Below are positions 52,643 to 62,128 of a DNA stretch of 64,000 bases, one piece after another. The notes beneath the pieces were generated by a model. The model saw only the letters and a list, made by a program, of their open reading frames with translations. It did not search any database and was not told the DNA's origin. Source of the stretch: Mucilaginibacter gracilis (GTDB lineage Bacteria > Bacteroidota > Bacteroidia > Sphingobacteriales > Sphingobacteriaceae); contig NZ_RBKU01000001.1 in the NCBI RefSeq assembly GCF_003633615.1, positions 6,510,001 to 6,574,000 of the forward strand, written 5' to 3'. Both the position numbers and the translations under genes were made by a program. Numbering within the stretch: position 1 is the stretch's first letter; each line of letters begins with the position of its first letter.

Positions 52643-55057
52643 TTATTCGCTTCTTAAACTCTTTACCGGGTTGGCCAATGCCGCCTTTACCGATTGGAAA
52701 CTTACTGTAACTATCGCTATAAAAACCGCCGTTGCCGCTGCAAATACAAACACCCACCAACTAATGGTAATGCGGTAGGCAAAATCTTGCAGCCAGTTAT
52801 TCATCACTAGCCAGGCAATTGGTGAGGCTATAACCGACGAGATAAGAATAAGGGTAACAAAATCTTTAGAGATTAAACCTACAATAGTAGGGATGCTTGC
52901 TCCCAAAACCTTCCGGATGCCGAGTTCTTTGGTTCGTTGGGTTATTACCAATACAGCAATAGCAAACAAACCCATGCACGATATAATGATGGTTAACAAA
53001 GCTCCACTTACAAATATTTTAGAAAGCCTTTCTTCCTTTTTATACTGGCGGTCAACATTTTCATCTAAAAACGAAGCGGCGGCCTCTGCTTTAGGGTTTA
53101 TCTGTTTCCAAATTTTAGTAATGGCCGCCATAGAAGCCGGCATATCATCGGGTTTAACCCGCACAAAAATGTAGCTTAATTGCCATTGCGGCTGTATTAA
53201 CATGGTTAAAGGTTCAATCTTTTTTTGCAGGGGTTGAAAGTTAAAATCTTTAATCACGCCAATAACGCGGAGTTGTTTACCGTCAACCGGTAGTGATATG
53301 CCAACAGGGTTTTTAGCACCCAGTTGCTGCGCCATAGTTTGGTTAATTACAATGGCGGTAGTATCGGTACCATAAGCTTTTGAAAACTCCCGTCCCGAAG
53401 TAAGTGTTAAGCCCAGGGTTTTAACGTAATCATAGTCTATGCGTCGCCAGTGGCTTTTCAAGGTTTTGCCGTTATATACCAATCCCATTATTGAGGTTGA
53501 GGCACTGTTATCACGGCCCTTACCCATATTCATATCGGTACCGGTAACGCTTAAAACGTTAGGGCTATTGGCTAGTTGGTTACGCATTAAATAGAGCGCT
53601 TTTTCGCGATCGATGTTGTTGCCAATAGGGATGCTTATCACCTGGTTTTTATTAAAGCCCAAAGGCTTGCTGCGTAAAAAGTTAAGCTGCTGCCAGGCTA
53701 TGGTGGTGCAAATAATAAGCAGGCACGATAGTACAAATTGCACAATCATTAAGCTGTTACGCAGTTTGTTATTACGCCCCATACTAATTTTGCCTTTTAC
53801 AGATTGTGCCGTTTTGTAGGATGCCATTAACCAGGCAGGATAAGCACCCGAAAGCAACACGATGCTTACAAAACCCGTAACGAAATAACATATTACCTTG
53901 CCCCAATCTAAAACAGCTAACGAAAGCGGTTGGCGGAATATTTGCTTATAGGCTGGCATTAACCACACCACCAGCAACACCCCCACGGCGAGCGAGAAGA
54001 TACAGATCATGAGCGATTCGCAGCAAAATTGCATCAATATTTGCCCAAGCCTGGCACCCATTACTTTGCGTACACCTATTTCTTTGGCACGTGTAAAAGC
54101 CCTGCCCAGCGAAAGGTTAATAAAGTTTACCGTAGCTATGAATAAGATAAACACACTGATGAGCAATAGCAGAATAGGATAAAACCGGTTAATGCCGCTT
54201 GCTTCACCACTAATTTTGTTAAAGTGGATTTGGGTTAAAGGTATCAGGCGCATGCGCATGTACTCGCCTTCGTTATCAGGTTGGGCACCGTCAATTTTAA
54301 GCTGTTTGATGTTACCACCGTAGTATTTATGTACAAATAACTTTAAACGTTGCTCAAAATGTACCTCATCAACACTTTCGGGCAGTTGTAGGTACACCAC
54401 ATGGTTGCTAACATCCCAGTTATCCTTGTCTTGATTATAACCCGGAAACTGTTCAAAGCGCGCTAAAGCATCAAAGTTTAAACTTGAGTTTTGCGGGGTG
54501 TTGGCAGCTACCGCCGTAATGGTAAATGGTTTCCATTCGCTACCGGTATTTAACTCAACCACTTTACCAACGGCCTCTTCTTTGCCAAAAATGCTTTTGG
54601 CAGTATTTGCCGACAATACCAAATCGTTTTGGGCTTTTAAGGGCTCACTGCTATTACCGCTTATTACCGGGAAGGTAAACATCTTTAAAAAGTCCTGGTC
54701 AACTGTGCGAATGCTGTAGTTGTAGTCTTTGCCTTTATAGCGGATCACGCTTCCGCCATTATCGCCAAAGCGCGAGACGTGAACAATGTCCGGAAAGTCG
54801 GCCTTTAACGCCGGTGTTAGCGGGATAGGCAAACTGGATGAGTTTTCGGTACCCGTTGATATATGTTCTTCGCGGTAAACCTGGTAAATATGATTTTTGT
54901 TTTGATGGAAGCCATCAAACGATAATTCATAAAAAGCGGTAAGTGCCAGTAATATAACGGCTCCAAAAGCAACGGCCATACCAACGATATTAATAAATGC
55001 AAACGATTTGTGTTTCCACAAACTGCGCCATGCCGTTTTGATATAGTTTTTAATCAT
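52643..55057 (-). CDS. FtsX/MacB-like ABC permease, array member 3
   Basis: An 804-residue permease starting MIKNYIKTAWRSLWKHK. Coupling motifs: NFINLSLGRAFTRAKEIGVR near 309 and TQRTKELGIRKVLGASI near 706; it ends NPVKSLRSE. PCD1 has LIPLTQIHFNK. Its spacer to member 4 differs from the other spacers. Two Cys lie in the first FtsX domain (FCCES). It is probably cotranscribed with its neighbours (46- and 48-base gaps). Confidence 0.92.
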   Translation of the reverse strand: MIKNYIKTAWRSLWKHKSFAFINIVGMAVAFGAVILLALTAFYELSFDGFHQNKNHIYQVYREEHISTGTENSSSLPIPLTPALKADFPDIVHVSRFGDNGGSVIRYKGKDYNYSIRTVDQDFLKMFTFPVISGNSSEPLKAQNDLVLSANTAKSIFGKEEAVGKVVELNTGSEWKPFTITAVAANTPQNSSLNFDALARFEQFPGYNQDKDNWDVSNHVVYLQLPESVDEVHFEQRLKLFVHKYYGGNIKQLKIDGAQPDNEGEYMRMRLIPLTQIHFNKISGEASGINRFYPILLLLISVFILFIATVNFINLSLGRAFTRAKEIGVRKVMGARLGQILMQFCCESLMICIFSLAVGVLLVVWLMPAYKQIFRQPLSLAVLDWGKVICYFVTGFVSIVLLSGAYPAWLMASYKTAQSVKGKISMGRNNKLRNSLMIVQFVLSCLLIICTTIAWQQLNFLRSKPLGFNKNQVISIPIGNNIDREKALYLMRNQLANSPNVLSVTGTDMNMGKGRDNSASTSIMGLVYNGKTLKSHWRRIDYDYVKTLGLTLTSGREFSKAYGTDTTAIVINQTMAQQLGAKNPVGISLPVDGKQLRVIGVIKDFNFQPLQKKIEPLTMLIQPQWQLSYIFVRVKPDDMPASMAAITKIWKQINPKAEAAASFLDENVDRQYKKEERLSKIFVSGALLTIIISCMGLFAIAVLVITQRTKELGIRKVLGASIPTIVGLISKDFVTLILISSVIASPIAWLVMNNWLQDFAYRITISWWVFVFAAATAVFIAIVTVSFQSVKAALANPVKSLRSE

Positions 55058-55105
55058 GATTTTTATAACTTTCTTGATTGATGATTCTTAACTTTTGTCT
55101 CCCTG
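55058..55105. repeat. Conserved inter-permease spacer, copy 3
   Basis: Starts GATTTTTATAACTTTCTTG directly upstream of the downstream ATG (minus strand), then diverges (ATGATTCTTAACTTTTG). The shared half is the part next to the start codon and includes AAGAAAG, which could assist initiation. Confidence 0.7.
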
Positions 55106-57466
55106 CTACTCGTTCTTTAAACTATTTACCGGGTTAGCCAATGCAGCTTTTGCCGATTGGAAACTGATGGTTAACAAAGCGATAACTACAACTGCCATAC
55201 CAGAGAAAACGAAGGTCCACAAACTGATATTTATTCTGTAAGCAAACCCTTGCAGCCATTTATCCATAGCAAGCCAGGCCACAGGTACAGCTATTACAAT
55301 AGCGATTAAAACCAGCTTGATAAAGTCTTTAGCTAACAGTGCGATGATTAGCGATGAGGTTGCGCCCAGCACTTTACGTACACCAATTTCGCGGGTGCGT
55401 ACCTGGGCAGTAAAGGCCGCCAAACCTAACAAACCAAGGCACGAAATAAATATGGCTATACCCGCAAAGTAATTGAACAGGGTTCCTTCGCGTTGTTCGC
55501 CGCGGTAAAGGCTGTCGAATATATCATCCAAAAACAAATAGCTAAAAGGGAATTGCCCGTTATATTGCTTAAATTGTTCGCTTGCCGCTGCTATTGCTTT
55601 TGGAGCATCGTTACCCGTTGTTTTGATGTAAAGTGTTCCAAAATTTTGAGTATTGTAATAGAATATTGCAGGTGCTATTTTTTGTTTAAAGGATGCAAAG
55701 TGAAAATCTTTAACAACACCGATAATGGTACCATTAACTTTCCCCATCCTAAAGTTTTTACCTATCGGGTTTTTCATACCCAACTGATCTGCGGCGGTTT
55801 GGTTTAGAATATAATGTGTGCTATCGCTAACTGCACCGGTAAAGGATTTGCCACGTAACAAATCGATCTTGAAAAATGATAGAAAATCTTTATCTATCGC
55901 CATGGGATGAACAATAAAGGTTTGTCCGGGTTGTTTTCCGTCCCAGCCCGTATCGCCGGTCAATCCACCTATTTCTACAATGTTTTGGTTTGAACGGGTC
56001 ACCGCTATTATGCCGGGCTGTTTTAATAATTCGGCTTTAACGGCGTCGTAATGTGGGCCAATATCACGCATCTCTAAACCAAACACATGAGTTTTATCAT
56101 AACCTAAATCCTTTGATCGGATATATTTAAGCTGGCTTGTAATTACCATAGTACCGATAATGAGTACCATAGAGAACACAAACTGTGTTACCACCAATAT
56201 TTTGCGGAACAAAACAGCACCAATACCTAAAGATATTTTGCCTTTTAACGCTTTAAGGGGCTCAAATGATGATAGTAGCAAAGCTGGATAAATACTTGAT
56301 GCTGCCAGCGTGCACAATACCGTAGCCAGCATAATAAGCCAAACACTGTAGTTATTTAAACTGAATTGCAGGTATTTGCCTGATAGCTGATTGAATACAG
56401 GTACCAGTAAAAAAATAAGCCCTAAAGCTAAGATTGCGGCTAACGCGAATAGCAAACCCGTTTCAACTATGAACTGTAAAAAGAGATGGCTCCTGTTTGC
56501 TCCGATAATTTTCCGCATGCTGATCTCTTTGGAGCGTAACATGGACCTGGCTGTGGAAAGGTTTACGTAGTTGATACATGCTATTGTTAATATCAATAAA
56601 GCGATAATGATAAACATGCGTACCGTTTGTATACCGTTAGCGGTGCCATCAGCATTGTATAATCGTAATTTTGCTAATGGTAGCAACAGGTATTCCACAT
56701 CAGTGTCATCTGGCTTATGGCTCAAGTGTATTTTGAGTAAGTCGGCATTTAGTTTTTTAAGATCAATGCCGGGCCTGGTTAGTAAATAAGTGCTATAGCT
56801 AAAATTAATAAAATCGTTATTAAAATCGCTGTTAATTGTCTTTAGCTTTTTAATATGATAGCTCATCGGCATCATCATATCACACCTGATGCTGGAGTTT
56901 TTCGGAAAATCACCAATCACACCACTTACCGTAAAATTCTCTTTGTTATTATCGGCAATTATAATTTTGCCTATGGCATTTTCTGTACCAAAGTATTTTA
57001 GGGCCGTTTGTTTAGTAATTATAATTGAGTTATCGGTGCCAAAAGGTTTAGCGGAATTGCCTTGAATGAGCGGAAAATCAAATACTGAAAAGAAAGACTG
57101 ATCGGTATATATAACTCTTTGATCGCTGAAGGATTTATCCTGGTATTTGTATACCGAGAAATCGTCGTTCCCGGTTGTGCGTACGGCATCTTTAACATCC
57201 GGCAATTGTTGTTTTGCAAGTTGCCCAATCGGGGCCACGCTGGCTGTCCATATCTGTCTGCTCGAACCGGTTCCTCCCCAAATTTCAACCTTATAAATAT
57301 TGGCCCCCAACTTATGAAAGCTATCGTAACTCAATTCATCCTGCGCCCATAGCAAAATCATGATACCGATAGCCAGCCCAACGGTTAGCCCGGCAATATT
57401 GATAAGGCTATAAAATTTGTTTTTAAGCAAACTGCGCCAAGCCGTTTTAATATAGTTTTTAATCAT
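55106..57466 (-). CDS. FtsX/MacB-like ABC permease, array member 2
   Basis: A 786-residue permease starting MIKNYIKTAWRSLLKNK. The first coupling motif, NLSTARSMLRSKEISMRK near 297, has Ser in place of the usual Gly after KEI; the second, VRTREIGVRKVLGAT near 687, is close to consensus. It ends NPVNSLKNE, slightly different from the others. PCD1 has LLPLAKLRLYN. Otherwise the two-module plan is intact. Confidence 0.92.
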   Translation of the reverse strand: MIKNYIKTAWRSLLKNKFYSLINIAGLTVGLAIGIMILLWAQDELSYDSFHKLGANIYKVEIWGGTGSSRQIWTASVAPIGQLAKQQLPDVKDAVRTTGNDDFSVYKYQDKSFSDQRVIYTDQSFFSVFDFPLIQGNSAKPFGTDNSIIITKQTALKYFGTENAIGKIIIADNNKENFTVSGVIGDFPKNSSIRCDMMMPMSYHIKKLKTINSDFNNDFINFSYSTYLLTRPGIDLKKLNADLLKIHLSHKPDDTDVEYLLLPLAKLRLYNADGTANGIQTVRMFIIIALLILTIACINYVNLSTARSMLRSKEISMRKIIGANRSHLFLQFIVETGLLFALAAILALGLIFLLVPVFNQLSGKYLQFSLNNYSVWLIMLATVLCTLAASSIYPALLLSSFEPLKALKGKISLGIGAVLFRKILVVTQFVFSMVLIIGTMVITSQLKYIRSKDLGYDKTHVFGLEMRDIGPHYDAVKAELLKQPGIIAVTRSNQNIVEIGGLTGDTGWDGKQPGQTFIVHPMAIDKDFLSFFKIDLLRGKSFTGAVSDSTHYILNQTAADQLGMKNPIGKNFRMGKVNGTIIGVVKDFHFASFKQKIAPAIFYYNTQNFGTLYIKTTGNDAPKAIAAASEQFKQYNGQFPFSYLFLDDIFDSLYRGEQREGTLFNYFAGIAIFISCLGLLGLAAFTAQVRTREIGVRKVLGATSSLIIALLAKDFIKLVLIAIVIAVPVAWLAMDKWLQGFAYRINISLWTFVFSGMAVVVIALLTISFQSAKAALANPVNSLKNE

Positions 57467-57507
57467 GATTTTTATAATTTTCTTGATTGATGATTCTCCT
57501 AACCCAA
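57467..57507. repeat. Conserved inter-permease spacer, copy 4
   Basis: Starts GATTTTTATAATTTTCTTG before the downstream ATG, with one base change from copies 2 and 3. The remainder (ATGATTCTCCTAACCC) is different. Confidence 0.7.
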
Positions 57508-59868
57508 CTATTCGCTGCGTAAACTTTTTGCGGGGTTAGCTATTGAGGTTTTTACTGCCTGGAAACTTACCGTTGCCAAAGCAATAACTATAGCAAGCAG
57601 CCCCGCCAAAATAAATACCCAAATGCTGATAGAAACCCTATACTCATAGTTACTTAACCATAGCTGCATGGTATACCATGAAATAGGAAATGCAACAAAA
57701 CAGGCCAGTATAACCAACACTATAAAGTCTTTTGATAAAAGTGCGGCTAACCCTTGCGATGTTGCACCCAATACTTTCCGTATGCCAATTTCTTTCGTCC
57801 GTCTCTCTGCCGTATAGGCGGCTAAGCCAAATAAGCCAAGGCACGATATAATGATGGCCAATGTTGCAAATATGCTGGCCAGGTTGCCTATTAAAGTTTC
57901 TTCAGTAAAAAACTGTTCAAACTCGGCATCAACAAACCTAAAGCTGGTAGGGTAGCCTGGGTTGTTTTTCTTGATTACATTTTCAACCTGTGGCAGGGCT
58001 GTTTTAATATCTGCACCGGCCTTAAAGCGTATATTTAAAACACTGGTATACTTTGGTGAGCAAAATATAATTAGCGGTGCTGCCGAGGTATAAATATCAT
58101 TGTAAATAAAGTCTGTAATAACTCCTATGATGGTAAGTTTAACATTACTGCGGGTTATAACTGTACCTATAATATTTTTGGCGTTAATGGTTTTGGCAAA
58201 AGCACTGTTAACAATTACGTTATTACTATCAACACTGGCATTGGCATAAAAATCTCTTCCGGCTTTAATATGCGCGCCCATTGTGGAAATAAATTCCGGA
58301 CTTGCCTGATCTACTGTAACCAGTAACTGCTTACCCGGGTCTTTACCGGGCCAGTCAAAATCGCCGGTGTTGCTGCCTATTTGTAAAACACTTTGCGAAC
58401 TTATACTTGCATTTTCTACTACACCCGTTTGCAGCAGGTCGTTTTTAATAGCGGCAAAATTTTCGGCCATTTTGCCTTGCATCTGCATATAAATAAGGCC
58501 CTGCTTGTTATAACCCAAATCTCTGTTTTTGGTATGTTGGATTTGCAGGTAAATAATTACCGTACAGATAATTAATATAACCGAAATGGTAAATTGCAAT
58601 ACAACCAGTCCTTTTCGTACAAAAACCGCTCCGCCCGAGGTTTTTAGCTTTAACCCTTTTAACACCGATACCGGGTTAAAAGATGATAAATAGAAAGCTG
58701 GGTAACTGCCTGCAATAATGCCGCATATAACGGCGATAAGTATTAAACCACCCCAATGTACAGGGTAAAAAATATTTAGCGATAGTTGTTTATGAACCAG
58801 CGTATTAAACCATGGCAAAACAACAAACACAATAAATAAAGCAAATAGTGCCGAAACCAGCGACATAAATAATGATTCGCCAATGAACTGGCAGATTAGT
58901 TTATACCTGGCGGCTCCCAATACCTTACGCACGCCTACCTCTCGCGCGCGCTGCTCTGACCGGGCGGTAGAAAGGTTCATGAAGTTGATACAGGCAATAA
59001 TTAAAACTACCCAGGCAATTAAGCTAAACAGGTTTACATATTTAAGTTTGCCCTTTATTTCGTTGCCGCTTTTATCAAAATTATCATAAAGCCTCCAGCG
59101 TTTCATAGGGTAAAGCATCATTTTTGCACTTATACCTTTTACTTTATTACCTACAAAATTATAAAGCTGTTTATTAATGTGTTCTATATCGGCATTGGCT
59201 TCAATTTCGGCATAGGTTATTACACTATTGCTGCCCCATTGTTTTAGCCAGGTATTTTCATTTTCAAAAACCGCGAAAGGGGCCAACCATTGAAATTTAA
59301 ACGAGACGTTTTTAGGCAAATCCTTTATAACACCGGTAATAACGTAATCCTTGTTATTGTCAACTTTAAGTGTTTTGCCAACAACATCGGTACTGTTAAA
59401 AAAGGTGTTGGCCATTTTCTCGGTTATCACCAATGTATTTAACTGCGAAAATGCTGTTGCGGCATTACCCTTTATAAACTGTAAATGAAAAATAGATAAA
59501 AAGCCGGGGTCGACGTAATTGCCGGCCTGGTATATAGTTTTATCTTTTAGTGCAAATAAAACATCGTTAGTCCAAGTGCTACGGGCAGTTGTTTTTATGC
59601 CGGGTATCTCCAGTTTCATGCCCTGCGCAAGTGGGCCCGGAGTGGCATCAAAAACAAAAGTATTGCCGTTATAAGTTTGCTTGTCCTTAACCTTATAAAT
59701 AGTACTTTGGTTGGTAAAATAGTCGTTGTAAGTTACTTCGTCTTCAATCCATAAAAAAATAAGCGAGGCGCAGGCTATCCCCACGCTCAAGCCAAATATG
59801 TTTAAAAAACTGTAACCTCTGTGCTTCCAAAGGTTCCGAAAGGTTGTTTTAAGGTAATTGCTAAACAT
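57508..59868 (-). CDS. FtsX/MacB-like ABC permease, array member 1
   Basis: The first permease after the ATPase gene, 786 residues, starting MFSNYLKTTFRNLWKHR. Coupling motifs: NFMNLSTARSEQRAREVGVR near 295 and ERRTKEIGIRKVLGAT near 690; it ends NPAKSLRSE. PCD1 includes WLKQWGSNSVIT and YPMKRWRLY, related to array member 4. Gap of 128 bases to the ATPase gene and 41 to member 2. Role as in the other members: an inner-membrane permease driven by cytoplasmic ATPase. Confidence 0.92.
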   Translation of the reverse strand: MFSNYLKTTFRNLWKHRGYSFLNIFGLSVGIACASLIFLWIEDEVTYNDYFTNQSTIYKVKDKQTYNGNTFVFDATPGPLAQGMKLEIPGIKTTARSTWTNDVLFALKDKTIYQAGNYVDPGFLSIFHLQFIKGNAATAFSQLNTLVITEKMANTFFNSTDVVGKTLKVDNNKDYVITGVIKDLPKNVSFKFQWLAPFAVFENENTWLKQWGSNSVITYAEIEANADIEHINKQLYNFVGNKVKGISAKMMLYPMKRWRLYDNFDKSGNEIKGKLKYVNLFSLIAWVVLIIACINFMNLSTARSEQRAREVGVRKVLGAARYKLICQFIGESLFMSLVSALFALFIVFVVLPWFNTLVHKQLSLNIFYPVHWGGLILIAVICGIIAGSYPAFYLSSFNPVSVLKGLKLKTSGGAVFVRKGLVVLQFTISVILIICTVIIYLQIQHTKNRDLGYNKQGLIYMQMQGKMAENFAAIKNDLLQTGVVENASISSQSVLQIGSNTGDFDWPGKDPGKQLLVTVDQASPEFISTMGAHIKAGRDFYANASVDSNNVIVNSAFAKTINAKNIIGTVITRSNVKLTIIGVITDFIYNDIYTSAAPLIIFCSPKYTSVLNIRFKAGADIKTALPQVENVIKKNNPGYPTSFRFVDAEFEQFFTEETLIGNLASIFATLAIIISCLGLFGLAAYTAERRTKEIGIRKVLGATSQGLAALLSKDFIVLVILACFVAFPISWYTMQLWLSNYEYRVSISIWVFILAGLLAIVIALATVSFQAVKTSIANPAKSLRSE

Positions 59869-59996
59869 TATACAATCTTGGGTTTATCATCTTAACCCTC
59901 TTCTGCTTTAAAGCCAGCAAAAGGTTTAAGACGTATATTTAATTAACTATTTATTGCCTTACTCTTTTCAAAGGCTTTCGGCATATAGCTTGTAAC

Positions 59997-60674
59997 TTAT
60001 ATCATAATATTTTCCATCACCGTTTGCCCATCCAGCAGGCGGATAATGCGGTGGCTATAGCGGGCATCGTGCTCGGAGTGGGTTACCATAATAATGGTTG
60101 TACCCTGTTCGTTCAGGTCGGTTAACAGCTCCATTACCTCGTTACCGTTGCTGCTATCCAGGTTACCGGTAGGCTCATCGGCCAGTATCAGTTTAGGGTT
60201 GTTAACAACGGCGCGCGCTACAGCAACACGCTGCTGCTGGCCGCCCGAAAGCTGTTGCGGATAGTGGTTGCGGCGATGCATGATCTGCATTTTATCCAAC
60301 ACTTTTTCAACCCTGCCCACACGTTCCGCCGCCGGAACATTGGTGTAGATCAGCGGAAGCTCAACGTTTTCAAAAACGGTTAGCTCATCAATCAGGTTAA
60401 AACTCTGGAAAACGAAACCGATGTTATGCTTACGCAAATCGGCACGTTTACGCTCATTAAAATGCGCTACCTCAATGTTATTAAACATGTAACTGCCGCC
60501 ATCAGGGTCGTCAAGCAAACCCAAAATATTAAGCAAGGTTGATTTGCCACAGCCCGAAGGGCCCATAATAGCCACAAATTCGCCTTCCTTAATATCAATC
60601 GATAGCTTGTTTAAAGCAATGGTTTCCACCTCTTCGGTGCGGTAAAATTTTTCCAGGTTTGTAATTTTTATCAT
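59997..60674 (-). CDS. MacB/LolD-type ABC ATPase, first of the array
   Basis: A 225-residue ATPase with Walker A GPSGCGKST (38-46), signature LSGGQQQRVAVARA, Walker B LILADEPTGNLD and VTHSE. All catalytic motifs are canonical, unlike the other ATPase. It follows the HlyD gene by 167 bases that hold three palindromic repeats. The minus-strand sequence AGGAGGG five bases before its ATG looks like a strong Shine-Dalgarno signal but is part of a repeat. It probably drives the array permeases. Confidence 0.94.
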   Translation of the reverse strand: MIKITNLEKFYRTEEVETIALNKLSIDIKEGEFVAIMGPSGCGKSTLLNILGLLDDPDGGSYMFNNIEVAHFNERKRADLRKHNIGFVFQSFNLIDELTVFENVELPLIYTNVPAAERVGRVEKVLDKMQIMHRRNHYPQQLSGGQQQRVAVARAVVNNPKLILADEPTGNLDSSNGNEVMELLTDLNEQGTTIIMVTHSEHDARYSHRIIRLLDGQTVMENIMI

Positions 60675-60675
60675 G

Positions 60676-60705
60676 AGCCCTCCTAAAATCCTCCCCCACA
60701 GGGGA
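60676..60705. repeat. Palindromic repeat between HlyD and the first ATPase gene
   Basis: TCCCC (60692-60696) and GGGGA (60701-60705) form a stem around CACA. The flanking CCTCCTAAAATCC resembles the next repeats. Minus-strand AGGAGGG lies just before the ATPase start. Confidence 0.5.
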
Positions 60706-60754
60706 AGTTTTTTGATTTTTTATGGTTTGTTTATTTTATGTTTTTTATCTCTTT

Positions 60755-60840
60755 ACCTCACCTAAATCCTCTCCAAAGGAGAGGATTTTAAAAATATGCT
60801 AATCAAGAACCCTCTCCTTTGGAGAGGGCAGGGTGAGGCT
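60755..60840. repeat. Pair of inverted palindromic repeats between HlyD and the first ATPase gene
   Basis: AAATCCTCTCC (60764-60774) pairs perfectly with GGAGAGGATTT (60778-60788), AAA loop. CCCTCTCC (60810-60817) pairs with GGAGAGGG (60821-60828), TTT loop. Each is flanked by CCTCACC-like ends (60757-60762 and reversed GGTGAGG at 60832-60838), so the two ~30-bp units are in inverted orientation and can form a larger cruciform. Confidence 0.7.
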
Positions 60841-60841
60841 G

Positions 60842-62095
60842 TTACTTCTTCAGCACCAACTCCTGCATATCGCCATACGTTTCGTAGCTTGATGTTACTA
60901 CCTTATCGCCCGGTTTTAAGCCTTGCAATACTTCGTAGTAGTCGGTATTTTGGCGGCCAAGCTGTATATCAACCTTGTAAGCTGTTTTACCGTCTTCTCC
61001 CAATTTAAATATCCAGTTACCACCGGTTTGCTGGTAAAAACCACCTTTTGGTAACAAAACCTGTTGGCTCTCATCGCTTAAAGCAAGTAATATTTGCAGT
61101 GTTTGCCCCTTGCGCATACCCGTTGGCACCTGTCCCACAAATTGCATATCAACCTGAAACTTGCCGCCCGTTACCTGGGTATAAACTTTTTTAATTTTTA
61201 AAGTATAGTTTTTATCGCCCAAAGCAAAAGTGCCTGTTAGGCCGGTATATATTTGCGATATGTAATGCTCGTCCACATCAACCCTAACCTTATAGCCCGA
61301 TAGTACATCCAGTTGCCCCAGGTGTTCGCCCTTATTTTTATTTTGGCCAACCTCGGCATCCATTGATGTAAGTTGCCCGTCAACCGGGGCGCGTACCACC
61401 AGGTCGCCCACCTTTTTGCGCATTACAGCCAAAGCATTTTGAGTACGCGCAAACGATTGCTTTGCCTGCTCCAGCTCCTCGCGCGTTGAGGCCGAATCTT
61501 GCTTTAATATCTGTGAGGTTAGTTTTTTTCGTTTAAGCTGGTAGTCGTATGCAATTTGCGCCTGTTTAAACTCCTGCATGCCTATAGCTTTTTGTTCAAA
61601 AAGGTGCTTGTCTAACTTATAAACCCTTTCGGCTTCGTTGTAAGCATTATCTACATCGGCCATTTGGTTTAGTTTAGATATGGTGTTTTGCTGGGCCGCA
61701 TTGCGCGATATTTGCATTTGAGTTAGCAGGTTAAAAACCGAAGTTTCTTGCGTAGCCAAACTCAATTCAAGGTCGGTATTGCTTAGTTTAAGTATGGGGT
61801 CGCCTTTTTTCATGGTGGTGCCATCTTCAACATAAAGTTGCTCTACGCGGCCACCTTCAACAGCATCCAGGTAAATGGTAGTTATAGGTAAAACAATGCC
61901 GTTAACCGGGATAGTTACCTGGAAGGGGCCCTTGGTAATGCTACTTATGGTAATGCGTTCGGTGTCAACATTCAACTTGCTTTTGCCCGATGTAAAATAA
62001 AAGCTGCCTCCAATTAAAAGTACCAAACCTGCAATACCACCAATGGTAAGTATGCGTTTGCTGTTCCATTTCTTTTTCTGTATAACTCTATCCAC
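60842..62095 (-). CDS. HlyD-like periplasmic adaptor (membrane fusion protein)
   Basis: It links the inner membrane permeases to TolC. The start is set at GTG 62095 (417 residues, VDRVIQKKKWNS), not ATG 62140, which lies within a candidate promoter and adds 15 unlike residues. One membrane helix (about 17-38) is followed by a barrel-sandwich/lipoyl half (TIYLDAVEGGRVEQL), a long coiled-coil hairpin (about 100-210), the second lipoyl half (VVRAPVDGQLTSMDAEVG), and a beta-barrel with LPKGGFYQQTGG at the end. It is the first gene of the array and the only adaptor. Confidence 0.88.
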   Translation of the reverse strand: MDRVIQKKKWNSKRILTIGGIAGLVLLIGGSFYFTSGKSKLNVDTERITISSITKGPFQVTIPVNGIVLPITTIYLDAVEGGRVEQLYVEDGTTMKKGDPILKLSNTDLELSLATQETSVFNLLTQMQISRNAAQQNTISKLNQMADVDNAYNEAERVYKLDKHLFEQKAIGMQEFKQAQIAYDYQLKRKKLTSQILKQDSASTREELEQAKQSFARTQNALAVMRKKVGDLVVRAPVDGQLTSMDAEVGQNKNKGEHLGQLDVLSGYKVRVDVDEHYISQIYTGLTGTFALGDKNYTLKIKKVYTQVTGGKFQVDMQFVGQVPTGMRKGQTLQILLALSDESQQVLLPKGGFYQQTGGNWIFKLGEDGKTAYKVDIQLGRQNTDYYEVLQGLKPGDKVVTSSYETYGDMQELVLKK

Positions 62096-62128
62096 CTTGT
62101 ATTTATATATTTTAATTTGTACCAATAT

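Noticed and set aside
42775..59868. Seven permeases as an assembly artefact of one gene
   Set aside because: The proteins differ in length and throughout their periplasmic domains; only spacers and coupling motifs are similar.
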